64,000 bases of DNA from Galeopsis tetrahit (taxonomy: Eukaryota > Streptophyta > Magnoliopsida > Lamiales > Lamiaceae), in the NCBI GenBank assembly GCA_963675135.1, contig OY776119.1, positions 45,507,198 to 45,571,197 of the forward strand, given 5' to 3'. The position numbers were made by a program, and so were the translations under genes. Every line of letters starts with the position of its first letter. Position 1 is the first letter of the stretch. The notes beneath the pieces were generated by a model, which had not been told where the DNA came from, made no database searches, and saw only the letters and a list, made by a program, of their open reading frames with translations. This document shows positions 46,369 through 57,560 of this stretch, in pieces.

Positions 46369-46664
46369 CACTACAATATTTTTTCGTATTGACGAGGGAT
46401 TTTAACGAGTGTTTATAATCCCCCGCTAAATAACGAGGAATTTTACCAGAGAGAGTAATTGCGAGAGGTTTTCCGAGTAAAATTAATTCCCTCACAAAAT
46501 GGCGAGGGGTTTTAATATCCCTCGCCATTTACCGAGGAAAATACTGAGGGAAACTACTGTCGAAATTTTGCGAGGGCACATCCCTCGACATTTTGAAAAA
46601 GTCTTAAAAATAGCGAGGGCCCCACTGACCTTGTTATATCCCTCGACAAATTTAAAATATAGGG
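46369..46664. mobile_element. CACTA transposon terminus (left end)
   Basis: CACTACAATATTTTTTCG is followed by sub-terminal repeats in both orientations (CGAGGGATTTTAA, CCCTCGCCATTTACCGAGG). No matching right end was found before the foldback element that starts at 46665, so it is truncated or interrupted. Confidence 0.72.
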
Positions 46665-47972
46665 ATTATATTTTTTTTAGTCCATTAAGTTACCAAGTTT
46701 TTGAATTTAGTCCATTAAGTTTCAATTTATTTTGATTTTGGTACAGTTACTTGCTATAGTAGGTTTAGTATGTCATTTTTTAAAACACACCCCATAAAAT
46801 GATATACACTCCCCTAATGATAAACACACCACAATAAAATTTAAAAAAACTTTTGTTATTACTATACACACCCCAATTCTCTCCTATTTAATAAATTACC
46901 AAAAATAATTAAATTAAAAAAAGAATTCAAATTAATATAAAAAATATAAATAAAATCTAGCTATAAAAATATAGCCAAAATCTCTAAAAAATAAACAAAC
47001 TAAAAAAATTAATTAATTTAATGAGTTTTGAAGATTTATTTAATTTTTTACTATTTTTAAATTCAATTTAACCTTATTGTCGACATTTTTATAGAAGTTA
47101 GAAGACAAATAAAATATTAATAAAGCATTGGAGATTTAAACTTTTTATATTTTATTTTTCTTTTAAATATTTCTTTTATATTATATAAACATACTAACAC
47201 CCCATAAATATTATATACACTCCAAATGTTAAACACAAAAACTCAAAAATCAATTAAAATTAAATTAAATTAAATTAAATCATAAAAATATTTAATAAAT
47301 TATCAAAAAATAATTTAATTAAAAAAATAAAAATTGAAACTAATATAAAAATATATATAAAACCTATAAAAATATATAAATCCTCAAAATTTTAATATTT
47401 TTGAAGATTTTTATTTGATTTAATAAAAAATAATTAATTATTTTTCAAAATTTAGTTGATTTGTTTAATATTTTTGAAGATTTTTATTTAATTTAGTAAT
47501 TTTTTTACAGAATGAGTTGTTTTTTTTTAATTTATTAAAATTCTTTAAAAAATAGTAAAAATCAACAAAATCTTCAAAACTAATTAAAATAATTAATGGT
47601 TTTAGTTTGTTTCATTTTGGAGATTTAGGCTATTTTTTTATAGCTAGATTTTATTTATATTTTTTTATATTAATTTGAATTCTTACCTTTTTTTAATTTA
47701 ATTATTTTTTATAATTTATTAAACAGGAAATAATTGGGGTGTGTATAGAATAACAAACGTTTTTTAAATTTTAGTGTGGTGTTTTTAACATTGGGGGTGT
47801 GTATAACCTTTTATGGGGTGTGTTTTAAAAAATAACCTACTAAACCTGCTATAGCAGGTAACTGGACCAAAATCAAAATAAATTGAAAGTTAATGGACTA
47901 ATTTCAAAAAGTGATAACCTGGTAGACTAAATTAAAAAATGTGGTAACTTAATGGACTAAAAAAAATATAAT
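46665..47972. mobile_element. 1.3 kb foldback element with very long inverted repeats
   Basis: It begins ATTATATTTTTTTTAGTCC and ends with the exact complement. Both arms continue for nearly 400 bp with moderate drift (AGTCCATTAAG, AAAACACACCCCATAAAA and ATAAAATCTAGCTATAAAAA blocks occur inverted). The centre is AT-rich with no ORF. A clear target duplication was not found. Most likely it is a MULE-type or foldback non-autonomous element. Confidence 0.75.
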
Positions 47973-48009
47973 GACTCTATAAATGTTGAAATACATCTTA
48001 TAATCACCA

Positions 48010-48118
48010 ACATTTAGTTCAAGCTTGATATCCATTTCTCACATTGATGATAGCTCCTCTAGTTTCCAAGAAAGACTTCCCCAAGATTAAGGGAATCCGT
48101 TATCCTCATCCATCTTCC
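48010..48118 (-). pseudogene. Ty3/gypsy protease fragment
   Basis: The minus-strand frame gives PLILGKSFLETRGAIINV, the conserved C-terminal part of a gypsy retropepsin-like domain (family consensus P-L-I-L-G-R-P-F-L). Only about 35 residues are present. Confidence 0.6.
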
Positions 48119-48769
48119 TAGTTTCACTTTACAACGGTTTCTCCGTTGAGTTAATGTATATATATGCATGCTTTTTTCATGTATGGTATGAATCTTGTAA
48201 CAGTTGCTTAGTTTTCTTTTGAATCTTTAATTCATTTATGTTTTCTTGAACAAATTAATTAACTCAACTATACATATATACAGTTGACCTTTAATTTAAT
48301 TATTTGTGTAATTAGAATACGATTGAAAATTAAATTTAAATCGAAAATTACATGATGTTAGAAACTGTTGGAAACTCGCACAAAAAAAAAAAAAAAAAAG
48401 AAAGGAATAATAAATTTTTTGATGTATTTAAAAGAAGGGAATAATAAAAATTTTACTATTTCGAAACTTTGTGAAATTTCATAACAAGAATAAATTGAAT
48501 AGAAGGCATGTTGTAGACTTGATATTGAATGAATTGAAAATGAAATTAGATCATCAAATTGAATATTAAACATAATTCTCATTTTTGATACCTCATTTTC
48601 CATTGACTGCTCGATACCAAAATGGAAATAAAATGATTTTATTCTCTCCTGACCACTATTAATAAACAACCCACGACAAAAAGTTATTTTACGTATAGTA
48701 TAAAATCTGTGTCAAAGTCATTAAAAGACGAAGAGAGTAGTAAAGATCCAAAGGAAGCATTGAGGGAAG

Positions 48770-49582
48770 TTAAAGGTACTTGTACAAATGAATATTGAGG
48801 AAAGCACGTGCACAAGCATAGTGCACTTGCTGAGTTGAGAGACTGTTAGGCCGATCCCAATCAGTTTCCGCCGCCGTCAACCCAAGATAATTCAATAGTC
48901 CCGCCATAGTCTCTGCCATACGAAATATTATTGTTCCCGTGAAACGGTAAGGCAACTCCCTGCACGAACACGTTTCGATGTCGACATTCAAGTTAAACTG
49001 TCGTATCAACCGGCTCATCTTGAATCGTACATTGGTACTCACGAACACGTTGCGATGGTCGTTCATTAATACCTCGATGTAGGGATGCAAGTAAGTCCAA
49101 CGCTGGATCTGAATCACCAGGCACCGTTCCCCGTCGCACAACTGCACCGTCCCGATACGACTCCACGTCTTGTCCATCTGCAGTTCTAAGCCGATGAGGC
49201 GGTGGATGTAACCATTTAACAGGGGGGCCATCCACTGTGCCGCGATAATAGAGATAATGTTAAATAGTATTATTTGTTAGAGATTTTATTGTATTCTTAG
49301 AATATATCTTTTATGATTTGGTCTTCCTATAATTGTGGAAGTTTGTTGTAGACTTTGTAAATCTCACTATTATATATTTCAGAATACTCAATCACCAGAT
49401 TACGGTGATTTTCCTCTCAATTATTCTTTTCCAAAATATGTATTCTACATATTCTGTTACGCGATAACCGGGTGCTTTGCCACCGTCGTCTCCACGATTT
49501 GCCCCAATATATCAACGTCGTACACTTGCCGGATATCCTCCTCTGCCACGTTGCGCGGTGTGATGTATGTTAGTTGCACCAT
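48770..49582 (-). pseudogene. Exonuclease-like gene copy 2, split by a 211-bp insertion
   Basis: The minus strand starts MVQLTYITPRNVAEEDI at 49582. It is interrupted by the insertion at 49249-49459, and the frame resumes QWMAPLLNGYIHRLIG to end at LNIHLYKYL (48770). Removing the insertion and one target copy leaves one open frame of about 200 codons. The fold matches plant WRN-like 3'-5' exonuclease domains (IGTVQLCDGERCLVIQIQ, then DHRNVFVSTNVRF, QQVHYACARAF). The catalytic acids are replaced: motif I reads GLELQ, motif II has no Asp and motif III has Arg in place of Asp. A TATA motif next to a GGGGGCTCAATTT block lies upstream, shared with copy 3. Length and sequence are close to copy 3. 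Confidence 0.8.
49249..49459. mobile_element. 211-bp insertion in exonuclease-like copy 2
   Basis: The 8-mer CGCGATAA flanks it at 49241-49248 and 49460-49467 and would occur once in the uninterrupted frame. The insert runs TAGAGATAATGTTAAAT to TATTCTGTTA without strong inverted ends. Inside, TGTTAGAGATTTTATTG and a TATATATTT motif resemble a short copia LTR, so it may be a decayed solo LTR or a hAT-type MITE. Confidence 0.6.
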
Positions 49583-49632
49583 TGATGATCACAGCACAAA
49601 ACGGTTTCTACAATTTTATATGAAGGATCTAA

Positions 49633-49652
49633 ATTGAGCCCCCATATATATA
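49633..49652 (-). promoter_or_regulatory. Promoter-like block, exonuclease copy 2
   Basis: On the minus strand TATATATATGGGGGCTC lies about 60 bp before the ATG. The same block precedes copy 3. Confidence 0.5.
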
Positions 49653-49659
49653 ACGGCGG

Positions 49660-51300
49660 GCGGTTTAATTTAAAGAATTAAAATATTTTTTTATTTAATT
49701 GCCTAGCCACTATGTGAAAAATTATTAGAGAATATTATAAAATAATATATTATATGAATACTATAATACTAGTGCAATACAAGCAAAATTTGCCGGATTG
49801 TAAAAAAATTTATATTACAAATTAATGTATTATTTAATATGATCTGAAAATGGTATTTTAAATTGAACTCACAAGATAATTAACAATTTAATTTCGTAAA
49901 TAAGATCGAGACAATAAAGTCAAGGATACTCCTTTTAAATCATCATAACATATCACACAAATCCAGTTCAATAAGGTAGGTGATGAAATCTTATAAGAAT
50001 AGTTTCAATTTTTAAGAAAATGTCTTAATTTTACAAACTAAACTTTAAAAAAAAAATTAGAAATTTGAGCAAAATGCATTTCTTCTTTTGAAATCTTGAA
50101 ATTAAAGAATGCCACAATATATAGTCATGTTGCTCTAGTATAAGACTATAAGTAGTCGGGTAAGGATTTTTGTTTGACAAAAATAATACTGTATAAATTT
50201 TTGATTGACAAAAATAATACTCCCTTTCATTTTTCTATAATTGACTCATTTTGTCGTCTCAACTTAATTGATAAATTTCATAAGTGAGAAAGATATAGTA
50301 ATCATCACACATAAAAAATTGATATAAAATACTCAATGTATGTCTAGAACCTATCAATACTTACCAATAATTAACTTGAAAATTTATATATTCCCAATAT
50401 CAATAAATATAATTACTACTATTAAAGAATGGAATAAAACTCATTGTTTACCAATCAAGAAGATGAAAGCTTTCGGCTCGTTGGTAAGGTGAGAGCTTCA
50501 AGCCCGATTTCTGGTGGCGCATCCCCCACACAAGCACCGCACGACCAAGGGGGGACGGGGAAAGCTACAGGCCGAAAAGCTTCGACCTGGTGGTGCCCGG
50601 GCACCTCATCTTCTCATTTCGGCCTTGCTTATTCCCGTTAGGCCAAAACGTGGTAAAAATAATGAAAATAAATAGTATTGAAAACGGTAAAAGAGAACAT
50701 TGGTCATTATAAATCAAATTAATAGAGTTAAGCAATTTGCAAGGTGTAACAATGGTATTAAGAGGAACATTAATTTAAAGGAATTAAGAAAAGATATGGA
50801 AAAAAACACATAAAACATACAAAATTGAAAGGATGAAAAATTGAGAAATAACATAGATCAGAAAACATAGAATCCATTATAAATGATACTTCATATTTGT
50901 GTTTTGCAAAAGCGCAAAAAATAAAAATAAAAAAGCAAATAAAGACAGCGAGAAGAGTGAATTAAATTGAACAATAATCATTGAAGAAGAAAAGGTCAAA
51001 GTCACCTTAGGTTGCACTACCAAATTATTAATTAATACATTCTAGTAATAAAAAATAAAATAATTAAATTTGCGATATTGTTACGACACTAACAGAAGAA
51101 GAAGATGAATGCACCGACATACATGGTGGAGATTGAAGAAGAGAATGTAAATTATTTCGTAACAGTTTAGTTTTAAGCGTGAAGGATTAGAAAGGAAGAA
51201 AATGATAAATAAAAAAAAAGATGCATAATTTAATAATTTTTTGTACTATTATTTTAAAGTCATATTAAAAAAAATTAATTACTTATTAAAATTTAACAAT
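49660..51300. other. Spacer with one GC-rich piece
   Basis: Mostly AT-rich with no gene. 50455-50640 is GC-rich (GGGGGGACGGGGAAAG, GCCCGGGCACCTC), with a frame I do not recognise. A partial Stowaway-like left end, TACTCCCTTTCATTTTTC, is at 50219. Confidence 0.5.
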
Positions 51301-51312
51301 TTTTTAAGATAT

Positions 51313-53078
51313 TTATATATGTGTATAATCAATTTTAAAGATATCAGTTGCATTATCTTCTAAAGCTACCTTCTGAACTTCAACAATGCTCTTCTCCAAG
51401 ATGTCTCTAACAAAGTGTAACTTCACATCAATGTGCTTTGACCTCTCATTAAACACTTGATGTTTTGCTAGATGGATAGTGCTCTGGTTATCACACGGCA
51501 CAGGAACACTCTTCTGAATTATGCCAAAATCTCTGAGAATGCCCTGCAACCACGTTGCCTCCTTCACAACTTCTGATAATGTTATGTATTCAGCCTCAGT
51601 TGTGGATAAGGTCACTATAGATTGTAAAGCTGCTCTCCAGGTGATAGCAGTGCCATACAATGTAAACACATAACCAGATAAAGACTTCCTTGTATCTATG
51701 TTTCCAGCAAAATCAGAATCCACAAATCCAATCAGAGGACTCTTGGTAACAGCTGACCTCTGAAACACTAATCCTAAATCTTCTTATCCATTCAGATATC
51801 TTAGAATCCATTTTAAAGCTTCCCAGTGAAGTTTCCCAGGATTTCACATGAATCTACTCACCATACTAACAACATAGGAAAGATCTGGTTTGCTACAAAC
51901 CATAGCATACATGAGACTTCCCACTCCATTGTCATAAGGAACAGTAAGCATCTGCTTCTTCTCTTCATCTGTTTGAGGAGATTGCTTGACTGATAACTTG
52001 AATTGCTGACCAAATGAAGTACTAACTGGTCTGGATTGGTGCATAAGAAACCTTCTCAAGACCTTCTGAATATAACTCTTTTGGGATAGGAACAACTTCC
52101 CTGCTTTCCTATTTCTGAGAATATCAATCCCCAATATTCTCTTGGCTTCACCTAGCTAGGTCCTTCATCTCGAACTTGCTACTCAGTTGCTGCTTCAGCT
52201 GTGTAATCTTTCTCATACTCTTGCTAGCTATTAACATATCATCTACATAGATCAGTAGATATGTGCTCTCTAGATAATCTTGTTTACCAATATATACACA
52301 TCCATCATATTTGGTTCTTAAGAAACCAATAAAGAGCATAAATGTATCAAACTTTCTATACCATTGTGTAGGACTCTACTTGAGCCCATACAATGATTTC
52401 TTAAGCAAGCAAACCTTACTTCCAGTTTCAGGCATGATGAACCCTTTTGGTTGATGCATATATATTGTTTCAGCTAGTTCTCCATGTAAAAATGCAGTTT
52501 TAACATCTAGCTGATGTAACTCAAGATCATCTTGAGCAACCTTAGACAAAAGTAATCTTATTGAACAGTGTTTAACAACAGGAGAGAATACCTCGTTGAA
52601 GTCTATGCATTCTCTTTGTGTGAATCCTCTTGCCACCAACCTGGCCTTGAATCTGATCTGCTCTCTAACACCACCAAATCCAACTTCAAGCTTCTTCTTG
52701 AACAACCATCTGCAGCTGACCAACTTCTGGTTGTCTGGCTTCTCCACAAGGATCCAGGTCTCATTCTTCTCTAACTGCAACTCTTCTGACATGGCTGCTC
52801 TAGCTCCACTACTCTCTTTCAGGACTATTGATAGCTTCCCTATAGTTTCTTGGCTCATAATGTTCAACCTCTTCTGCTGTGATCAGAGCATATGACACAA
52901 GATCAGCTTGGCAAAACCTAGATGGGGGATGAATCTGCCTTCTGAGCCTATGTCTTGCAAGACTATAATTCCTCAAATCAGCAGGGTTGTCCTCCATGGC
53001 ATCATCTTCTGAATGATCTTCTGGATCCACTTCTGGTACCTGCTCTGGAACTACCTCATCTAGTGTGTCAGTGTTCAA
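51313..53078 (-). pseudogene. copia pol fragment (Tnt1-like RT and RNase H)
   Basis: On the minus strand, from 53078: a pre-RT linker rich in acidic residues (EQVPEVDPEDHSEDD), then RT (WLFKKKLEVG, FKARLVARGFTQ, LDVKTAFLHGEL, KKSLYGLK). A stop follows the KSLYGLK motif near 52376. It continues with YVDDMLIASKSM, a break, GIDILRNRKAG and GSLMYAMVCSKPDL. After another break comes RNase H (GFVDSDFAGN, STTEAEYI, ERSKHIDVK). At least three breaks are visible. Integrase, gag and LTRs are missing. It is related to but distinct from the fragment at 45587-46090. Confidence 0.88.
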
Positions 53079-53079
53079 T

Positions 53080-54800
53080 ATATATGTCGATATTAAATAT
53101 TTAATTATATATATCGATCTTCAGTGTTATGTTGATATTCAATATTTAATTATATTAAATATATATATCGATGTTTTGTGTTCAATATTCAATATATCTG
53201 TGTAATTATGTAAAAAATATAAATTAAAAAATTTGAATAAAGAAAAATGAATTAAGTTGAGTAAAAATTTTGAAAAAAATATTCAATAAAATAAATTGAG
53301 TAAAAATTGAATAAAAAACTGAATAAAATAAAAATAAAAATAATTTGAATAAAAAAATTGAATTAAGTTGATACAAAGATATAATTTGACAAGTCAAAGA
53401 CTTCTTCTTGAATGAAGAGAGAGAAAAAAGATTTTAAAATCCATTTTGAATAAAATATAAACTAAAAATATTTAATAAAAAATCTGACTTAAATTTTTGG
53501 AAAAAAATGAATAAAAAAATTAAAAAATTTCTGTATAAAAATCTTACTCTAGGAGAATACTCTTCTGTATATATTTTATATTTATTCTACTTAAAAATGT
53601 TCTTAAGCACTAGATCTTCAAATCAATGAGATGGATCAATTTGGTGTCGCTACCCGCTCCAATCGTGAGAAATGGGGATACGAGTGTACACTACTTTACC
53701 CAAAAGCAGTGCACAGATCTCCATTCTTACAACGAGACAAACCCCACACTAAGGTAGTCTATTGCTAAGAAAAAAAGGAGAAAAATAAGAAGGCAAAGAT
53801 CACCAAGCACCAACATCCAAAACATTCACGCATCCACAACCTCCAAGAACCACAACAGAATAAAAAGCTCCACTAAGAAACACAAAAACTCCACAAAGGG
53901 ACAGAAGCTCCACAAAAGGGATGGAAGGCTCCACAAAAAGGGACATAAGGCTCCATCAAGTGCATAACCAAAAGAAAGCATAAAAACATAAAAACAAGAG
54001 CATAAAAACGTACAAAGCTAAAATAAACAATAAAGTAAACGGGATCAACGGGTCTATCACCAAATCGGCCACCGTAGCGCCAACAGGGAGGGCTAACCCA
54101 TTGATCCCACTAAGATAAAAAAAAAAAAAAAACAAAGACTTCTAGATTCGATCGTCTTGATTGTCAAACCTACGAATTTTTGCACCGATTGACAGAATTC
54201 GTCGGTGCCGACGAGCAAACGATGGACAAAGGCGATCGATCAAGATAGCTTCTAGAGTCGAGGAGAGGGAGAGGAGCAAGTGGGCGGTGTGGGATGCAGA
54301 TGAAGAAGATGGGCGGTGGAGCTTTTGGTACGGTGCTTATTTACTACATTTATCCCACATTAAAAATTGTATTTAATTTATCTAGAATTTCTTTGTACTC
54401 AGAGGATTCTCACACATATTAATAAAATATATTTTCCACTCATTACTCTCTATAAGAGCAATCTCCTAGGGTTTCACCACTCCTCTCCAGAAATCGTGGG
54501 CCTCCTCCGCCCACTTTCTCCAGCCGCCAAACCCTACCAGCCATGCTAGCGCTCGGATGCCTCATGCCGTCGACCGCAAAATGAGCCTCACTTCTTCACA
54601 CCATGTCCGACGATAATCCCTCGACTCCCCCCAAATTTATTATCTTCAACACTACTACATAGATCCCGTTGAAACTTACTACAACAAACTACACAGCCAG
54701 GAAGTCAAACGCGCAACGAAAGTAGTAAAGATGAAGACTATTTAAAGCTAGATTCAAAGAAATGTACATATATGCATGATTGAAAATAGAAAGAGGGAGT
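53080..54800. other. Region without recognised gene
   Basis: 53080-53600 is AT-rich with ATATATCGAT repeats. 53640-54110 is less AT-rich with repeated AAGCTCCAC and CACAAAAGGGA motifs and could be the UTR of an old retroelement. 54150-54660 has GC-rich pieces on the plus strand that I could not assign. Confidence 0.4.
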
Positions 54801-54802
54801 AG

Positions 54803-55354
54803 TTAAAGGTTGAGCACATGAATGTTGAGGAAAGCACGGGCACAAGCATAGTACACTTGTTGAGATGAGAGACTGTTATTGCGACACCAATCAGTTTCCA
54901 CCCCCATCAACCCAAAGAAAGACATAGACTCGGACACACTATAATGCAACTCCATCCACACGAAACGGATAACATTCAAGTTAAACTCATGTATCAACCG
55001 CATCATCTTGAATCGTACTTGGGTACCCACAAACATGTTGCGATGGTCCTTCATTAATGCCTCAACGCAGGGAAGCAAAATATCCCAATCCTGTATCTGG
55101 ATCACCAGGCACCGTTCCCCGTCGCACAACTGCACCGTCCCTATACGATTTAATGTGTTATCCACCTCGATTTCTAAGCCTATGTAGCGGTGGATGTAAC
55201 CATTTGCCAGGTTCAGGTTTATCCACTCTGCTGCGACAAAGGGGTGCTTTGCCACCGTCGTCTCCACGTTTTTCCCCAATATATGAACGTCGTACACTTG
55301 CTGGATATGCTCCTCTTCCACGTTGCGCGGTGTAATGAAGCTTGATAGCGCCAT
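54803..55354 (-). CDS. WRN-exonuclease-like protein, catalytic residues lost (copy 3)
   Basis: This 183-residue frame starts MALSSFITPRNVEEEHI. A second in-frame Met lies 27 bp upstream (55381), but the first conserved residues and copy 2 favour 55354. It resembles the DnaQ-fold 3'-5' exonuclease domain of plant Werner-like proteins: RIGTVQLCDGERCLVIQIQ (strands 2-3), HRNMFVGTQVRFKMMRLI, FNLNV and the final QQVYYACARAFLNIHV helix. The DEDDy acids are absent: motif I is GLEIE (Asp to Glu), motif II has Phe/Lys where Asp is expected, motif III YACAR has Arg for Asp. Nuclease activity is therefore unlikely; a nucleic-acid or protein-binding role is possible. There is no intron. An upstream TATATATGGGGGCTC block is shared with copy 2. 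Could be a gene or a recent pseudogene. Confidence 0.72.
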   Translation of the reverse strand: MALSSFITPRNVEEEHIQQVYDVHILGKNVETTVAKHPFVAAEWINLNLANGYIHRYIGLEIEVDNTLNRIGTVQLCDGERCLVIQIQDWDILLPCVEALMKDHRNMFVGTQVRFKMMRLIHEFNLNVIRFVWMELHYSVSESMSFFGLMGVETDWCRNNSLSSQQVYYACARAFLNIHVLNL

Positions 55355-55424
55355 TTTAATTTTCAGTTGATCAGAGCACAAAACGTACGGTTTCTATGGA
55401 GATATTGGACTCAGGAGAAGGATC

Positions 55425-55446
55425 AAAATTGAGCCCCCATATATAT
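55425..55446 (-). promoter_or_regulatory. Promoter-like block, exonuclease copy 3
   Basis: On the minus strand ATATATATGGGGGCTCAATT lies about 75 bp before the ATG, conserved with 49633-49652. Confidence 0.5.
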
Positions 55447-55589
55447 CTTCCTTATATACTAATTCTAAATCTTCTCCCTCCTACGTGTCACCTTAAATTC
55501 TTTCCATTTGCATTTTCTAATTTTATAAGAATTTACATTATTTTCTTTTTTTTTCTCTCTCATCTCTCTTTTAACTGCATTATCTACTA

Positions 55590-55975
55590 ATCGAGAAAAT
55601 TGTCGTTTTGGTCCCACCTGCCACGCACCCTCGTTTTTTTGGTCCCATGACTTTCACATTTAGTCCCAATAGGTTAAATTTTATCACATTTGGTCCCAGT
55701 ATTGTGCAAATTTTGTAATTTCGTCCCAGCTCCGTTAAGTTTTAACGGACAGACTCACGTGACCGTCAATTGTTAATTTTCACCCAAAATCAAAGTTCAC
55801 CCTTAACAAAAATCCCAAATTTTTTCAGAACCCTAATATTGCAGCCAAAATCCCCAAATTCAAAAAACCAAAATCCCCAACTGATTCGATGAAGAAGGCA
55901 GCGAGGGCCATCCGCCATCGTCGGTGAAGAAGGCGACGAGGTCTTTTACGAGAGGGCCATGCACCCATCTTCTCT
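55590..55975. mobile_element. MULE-like terminal sequence with TTTTGGTCCC motifs
   Basis: Repeated TTTTGGTCCCA and TTTAGTCCCAA motifs, then CCGTTAAGTTTTAACGG and CACGTGACC, typical of plant MULE-type MITE ends. The matching right end was not found, so this is tentative. Confidence 0.4.
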
Positions 55976-56290
55976 GATCTTCTCCGATGCCGGCGTAACG
56001 GTAGTGCACCTGAGATGCCGTCGTCTTCGCTTTAAGATGTGGAATAGAGAAAGCAGAGCTATCTAATCCGCCATTTACTCTGATCTTCTCCGATGTCGGC
56101 GTGGCGGTAGTGCACCTGAGATGTTGTCGTCTTCGCTTTAAGATGTGGAATAGAGAAAGCAGAGTATCTAATCCGCTGTTTACTCCGATCTTCTCCGATG
56201 CCGGCGTGATGGTAGTGCACCTGAGATGTCGTCGTCTTCGCTTTAAGATGTGGAATAGAGAAAGCAGAGCTATCAAATCTGTTGTTTACG
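55976..56290. repeat. 106-bp tandem repeat, three units
   Basis: Units starting GATCTTCTCCGATG lie at 55976, 56082 and 56187. Each holds GTAGTGCACCTGAGATG and CGTCTTCGCTTTAAGATG. The minus strand is open across the array, giving a protein repeat with FSIPHLKAKTT, but I see no known family. It is more GC-rich than its surroundings. Confidence 0.85.
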
Positions 56291-56427
56291 ACCCCGATGA
56301 ATCCACCGCTCGCCTCATATCTCAATCAAATAAATCAATCTACTATTCAATTAATCACGATTAATTGTGCAGGCGTGGAGTACATTGTATCTGAAAAAAT
56401 CTTCAACACACTTCCTCTGGAGTAATA

Positions 56428-56550
56428 GAGGCTCTGGCATTGGATCACTCGGTCGAGGAACTCCTGAACGACCATCGCAACTTGTTCGTGGGTACCCAAG
56501 TACTATTCAAGTTGAGTCGGTTGATACGAGAGTTTAACAATCTCTTCTGA
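56428..56550 (+). pseudogene. Exonuclease-like fragment, inverted (copy 4)
   Basis: The plus-strand frame EALALDHSVEELLNDHRNLF, then VGTQVLFKLSRLIREFNN and a stop. It matches the middle of copies 2 and 3 (EALMKDHRNMFVGTQVRFK). Only 40 codons are present, on the opposite strand to the other three copies. Confidence 0.75.
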
Positions 56551-57191
56551 TCGACCATCTTAGCTGACTCTAAGCATAACCCTATGAGCTGACTGAAGTC
56601 TTTCAACTCATCTGATCAGGCCAAACTTAGCTTATTTGACTCCACAAGCTGATACCACCAACTGACTAACAATTGATATGAGATTATAGAGATAACACTC
56701 ACATTTGGTCTGAGCAAACACTAAGAGTAAATGTAGAAGTATATAACAGTTATGAAACAAATTACAATTTTAAAATGTGTACATGCAAGTAAAATAGATT
56801 GAATCTCTATATTTGTTGGTCATAATACAGATTAATAATATGCAAGTAAAATAGATTTGCAGAAGACATGGGTACATGCAAATTGTAAATTATAGCTATG
56901 CATAAACATGACTGTGATATGCAAAAAAACTCATATGTTAATTAATGTTTGCATAATGTACAAATAACATTTACGTCGCTTGAATATTAAAGTATATATT
57001 GAAAAATAAATTATTAACATTATTCTGCATACATGAGAATTGTGAATAACTGTTATGCATAAGCATAATGTAATATGTAAAATAGTCATTTATTAATGTT
57101 TGCGTAATGTACAAATAGCATATACGTTGTTTGCATATTAGCGTATTGAAAAAGAAATTATTAACATTATTTTGTATACATCGAACTAAAT
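56551..57191. other. AT-rich spacer
   Basis: No gene. A ~110-bp block (ATGTTTGCATAATGTACAAAT, GTAAAATAG) is repeated imperfectly around 56860-57010 and 57040-57160. Confidence 0.5.
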
Positions 57192-57432
57192 CACAACAAA
57201 AAACACGGCATTTTCTGACGAAAAGTTACCGACGGAAGAGATTTCGTCGGTCATACCGACGGACTCCCGACAGAATCTCGGAATCAGCAATTACTAATGA
57301 ATTTCAACTTCCATCGGAAGGTTCCGACGGAAATCCCGACGGAATCGAGGTTGGAGGTGAAATGGTACCGTTTTCGGTCCGATTGCCGACGGAATATTCC
57401 GTCGGCAGTTCAAATTTTGGTCATAGACGGAT

Positions 57433-57560
57433 CACTACTACATATTTGGCCTTGGAGAGCTCTTAGAGCCCTTTAAGAGCTCTCCAAGTGCAATTTAGCT
57501 TGGACAGCTCCCACTTGGAGAGCTCTTCTAAAAGCTCTCCAAGGCCAAATATGTAGTAGT
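57433..57560. mobile_element. CACTA-type MITE inside the CACTA left end
   Basis: A 128-bp element with near-perfect inverted ends CACTACTACATATTTGGCC. GAT is duplicated on both sides (57430-57432 and 57561-57563). Inside are GGAGAGCTCTT repeats in both orientations. It interrupts a sub-terminal CCGACGG-type repeat. Confidence 0.9.

Noticed and set aside
54803..55354. Active 3'-5' exonuclease
   Set aside because: The catalytic Asp/Glu positions are not preserved in either long copy.
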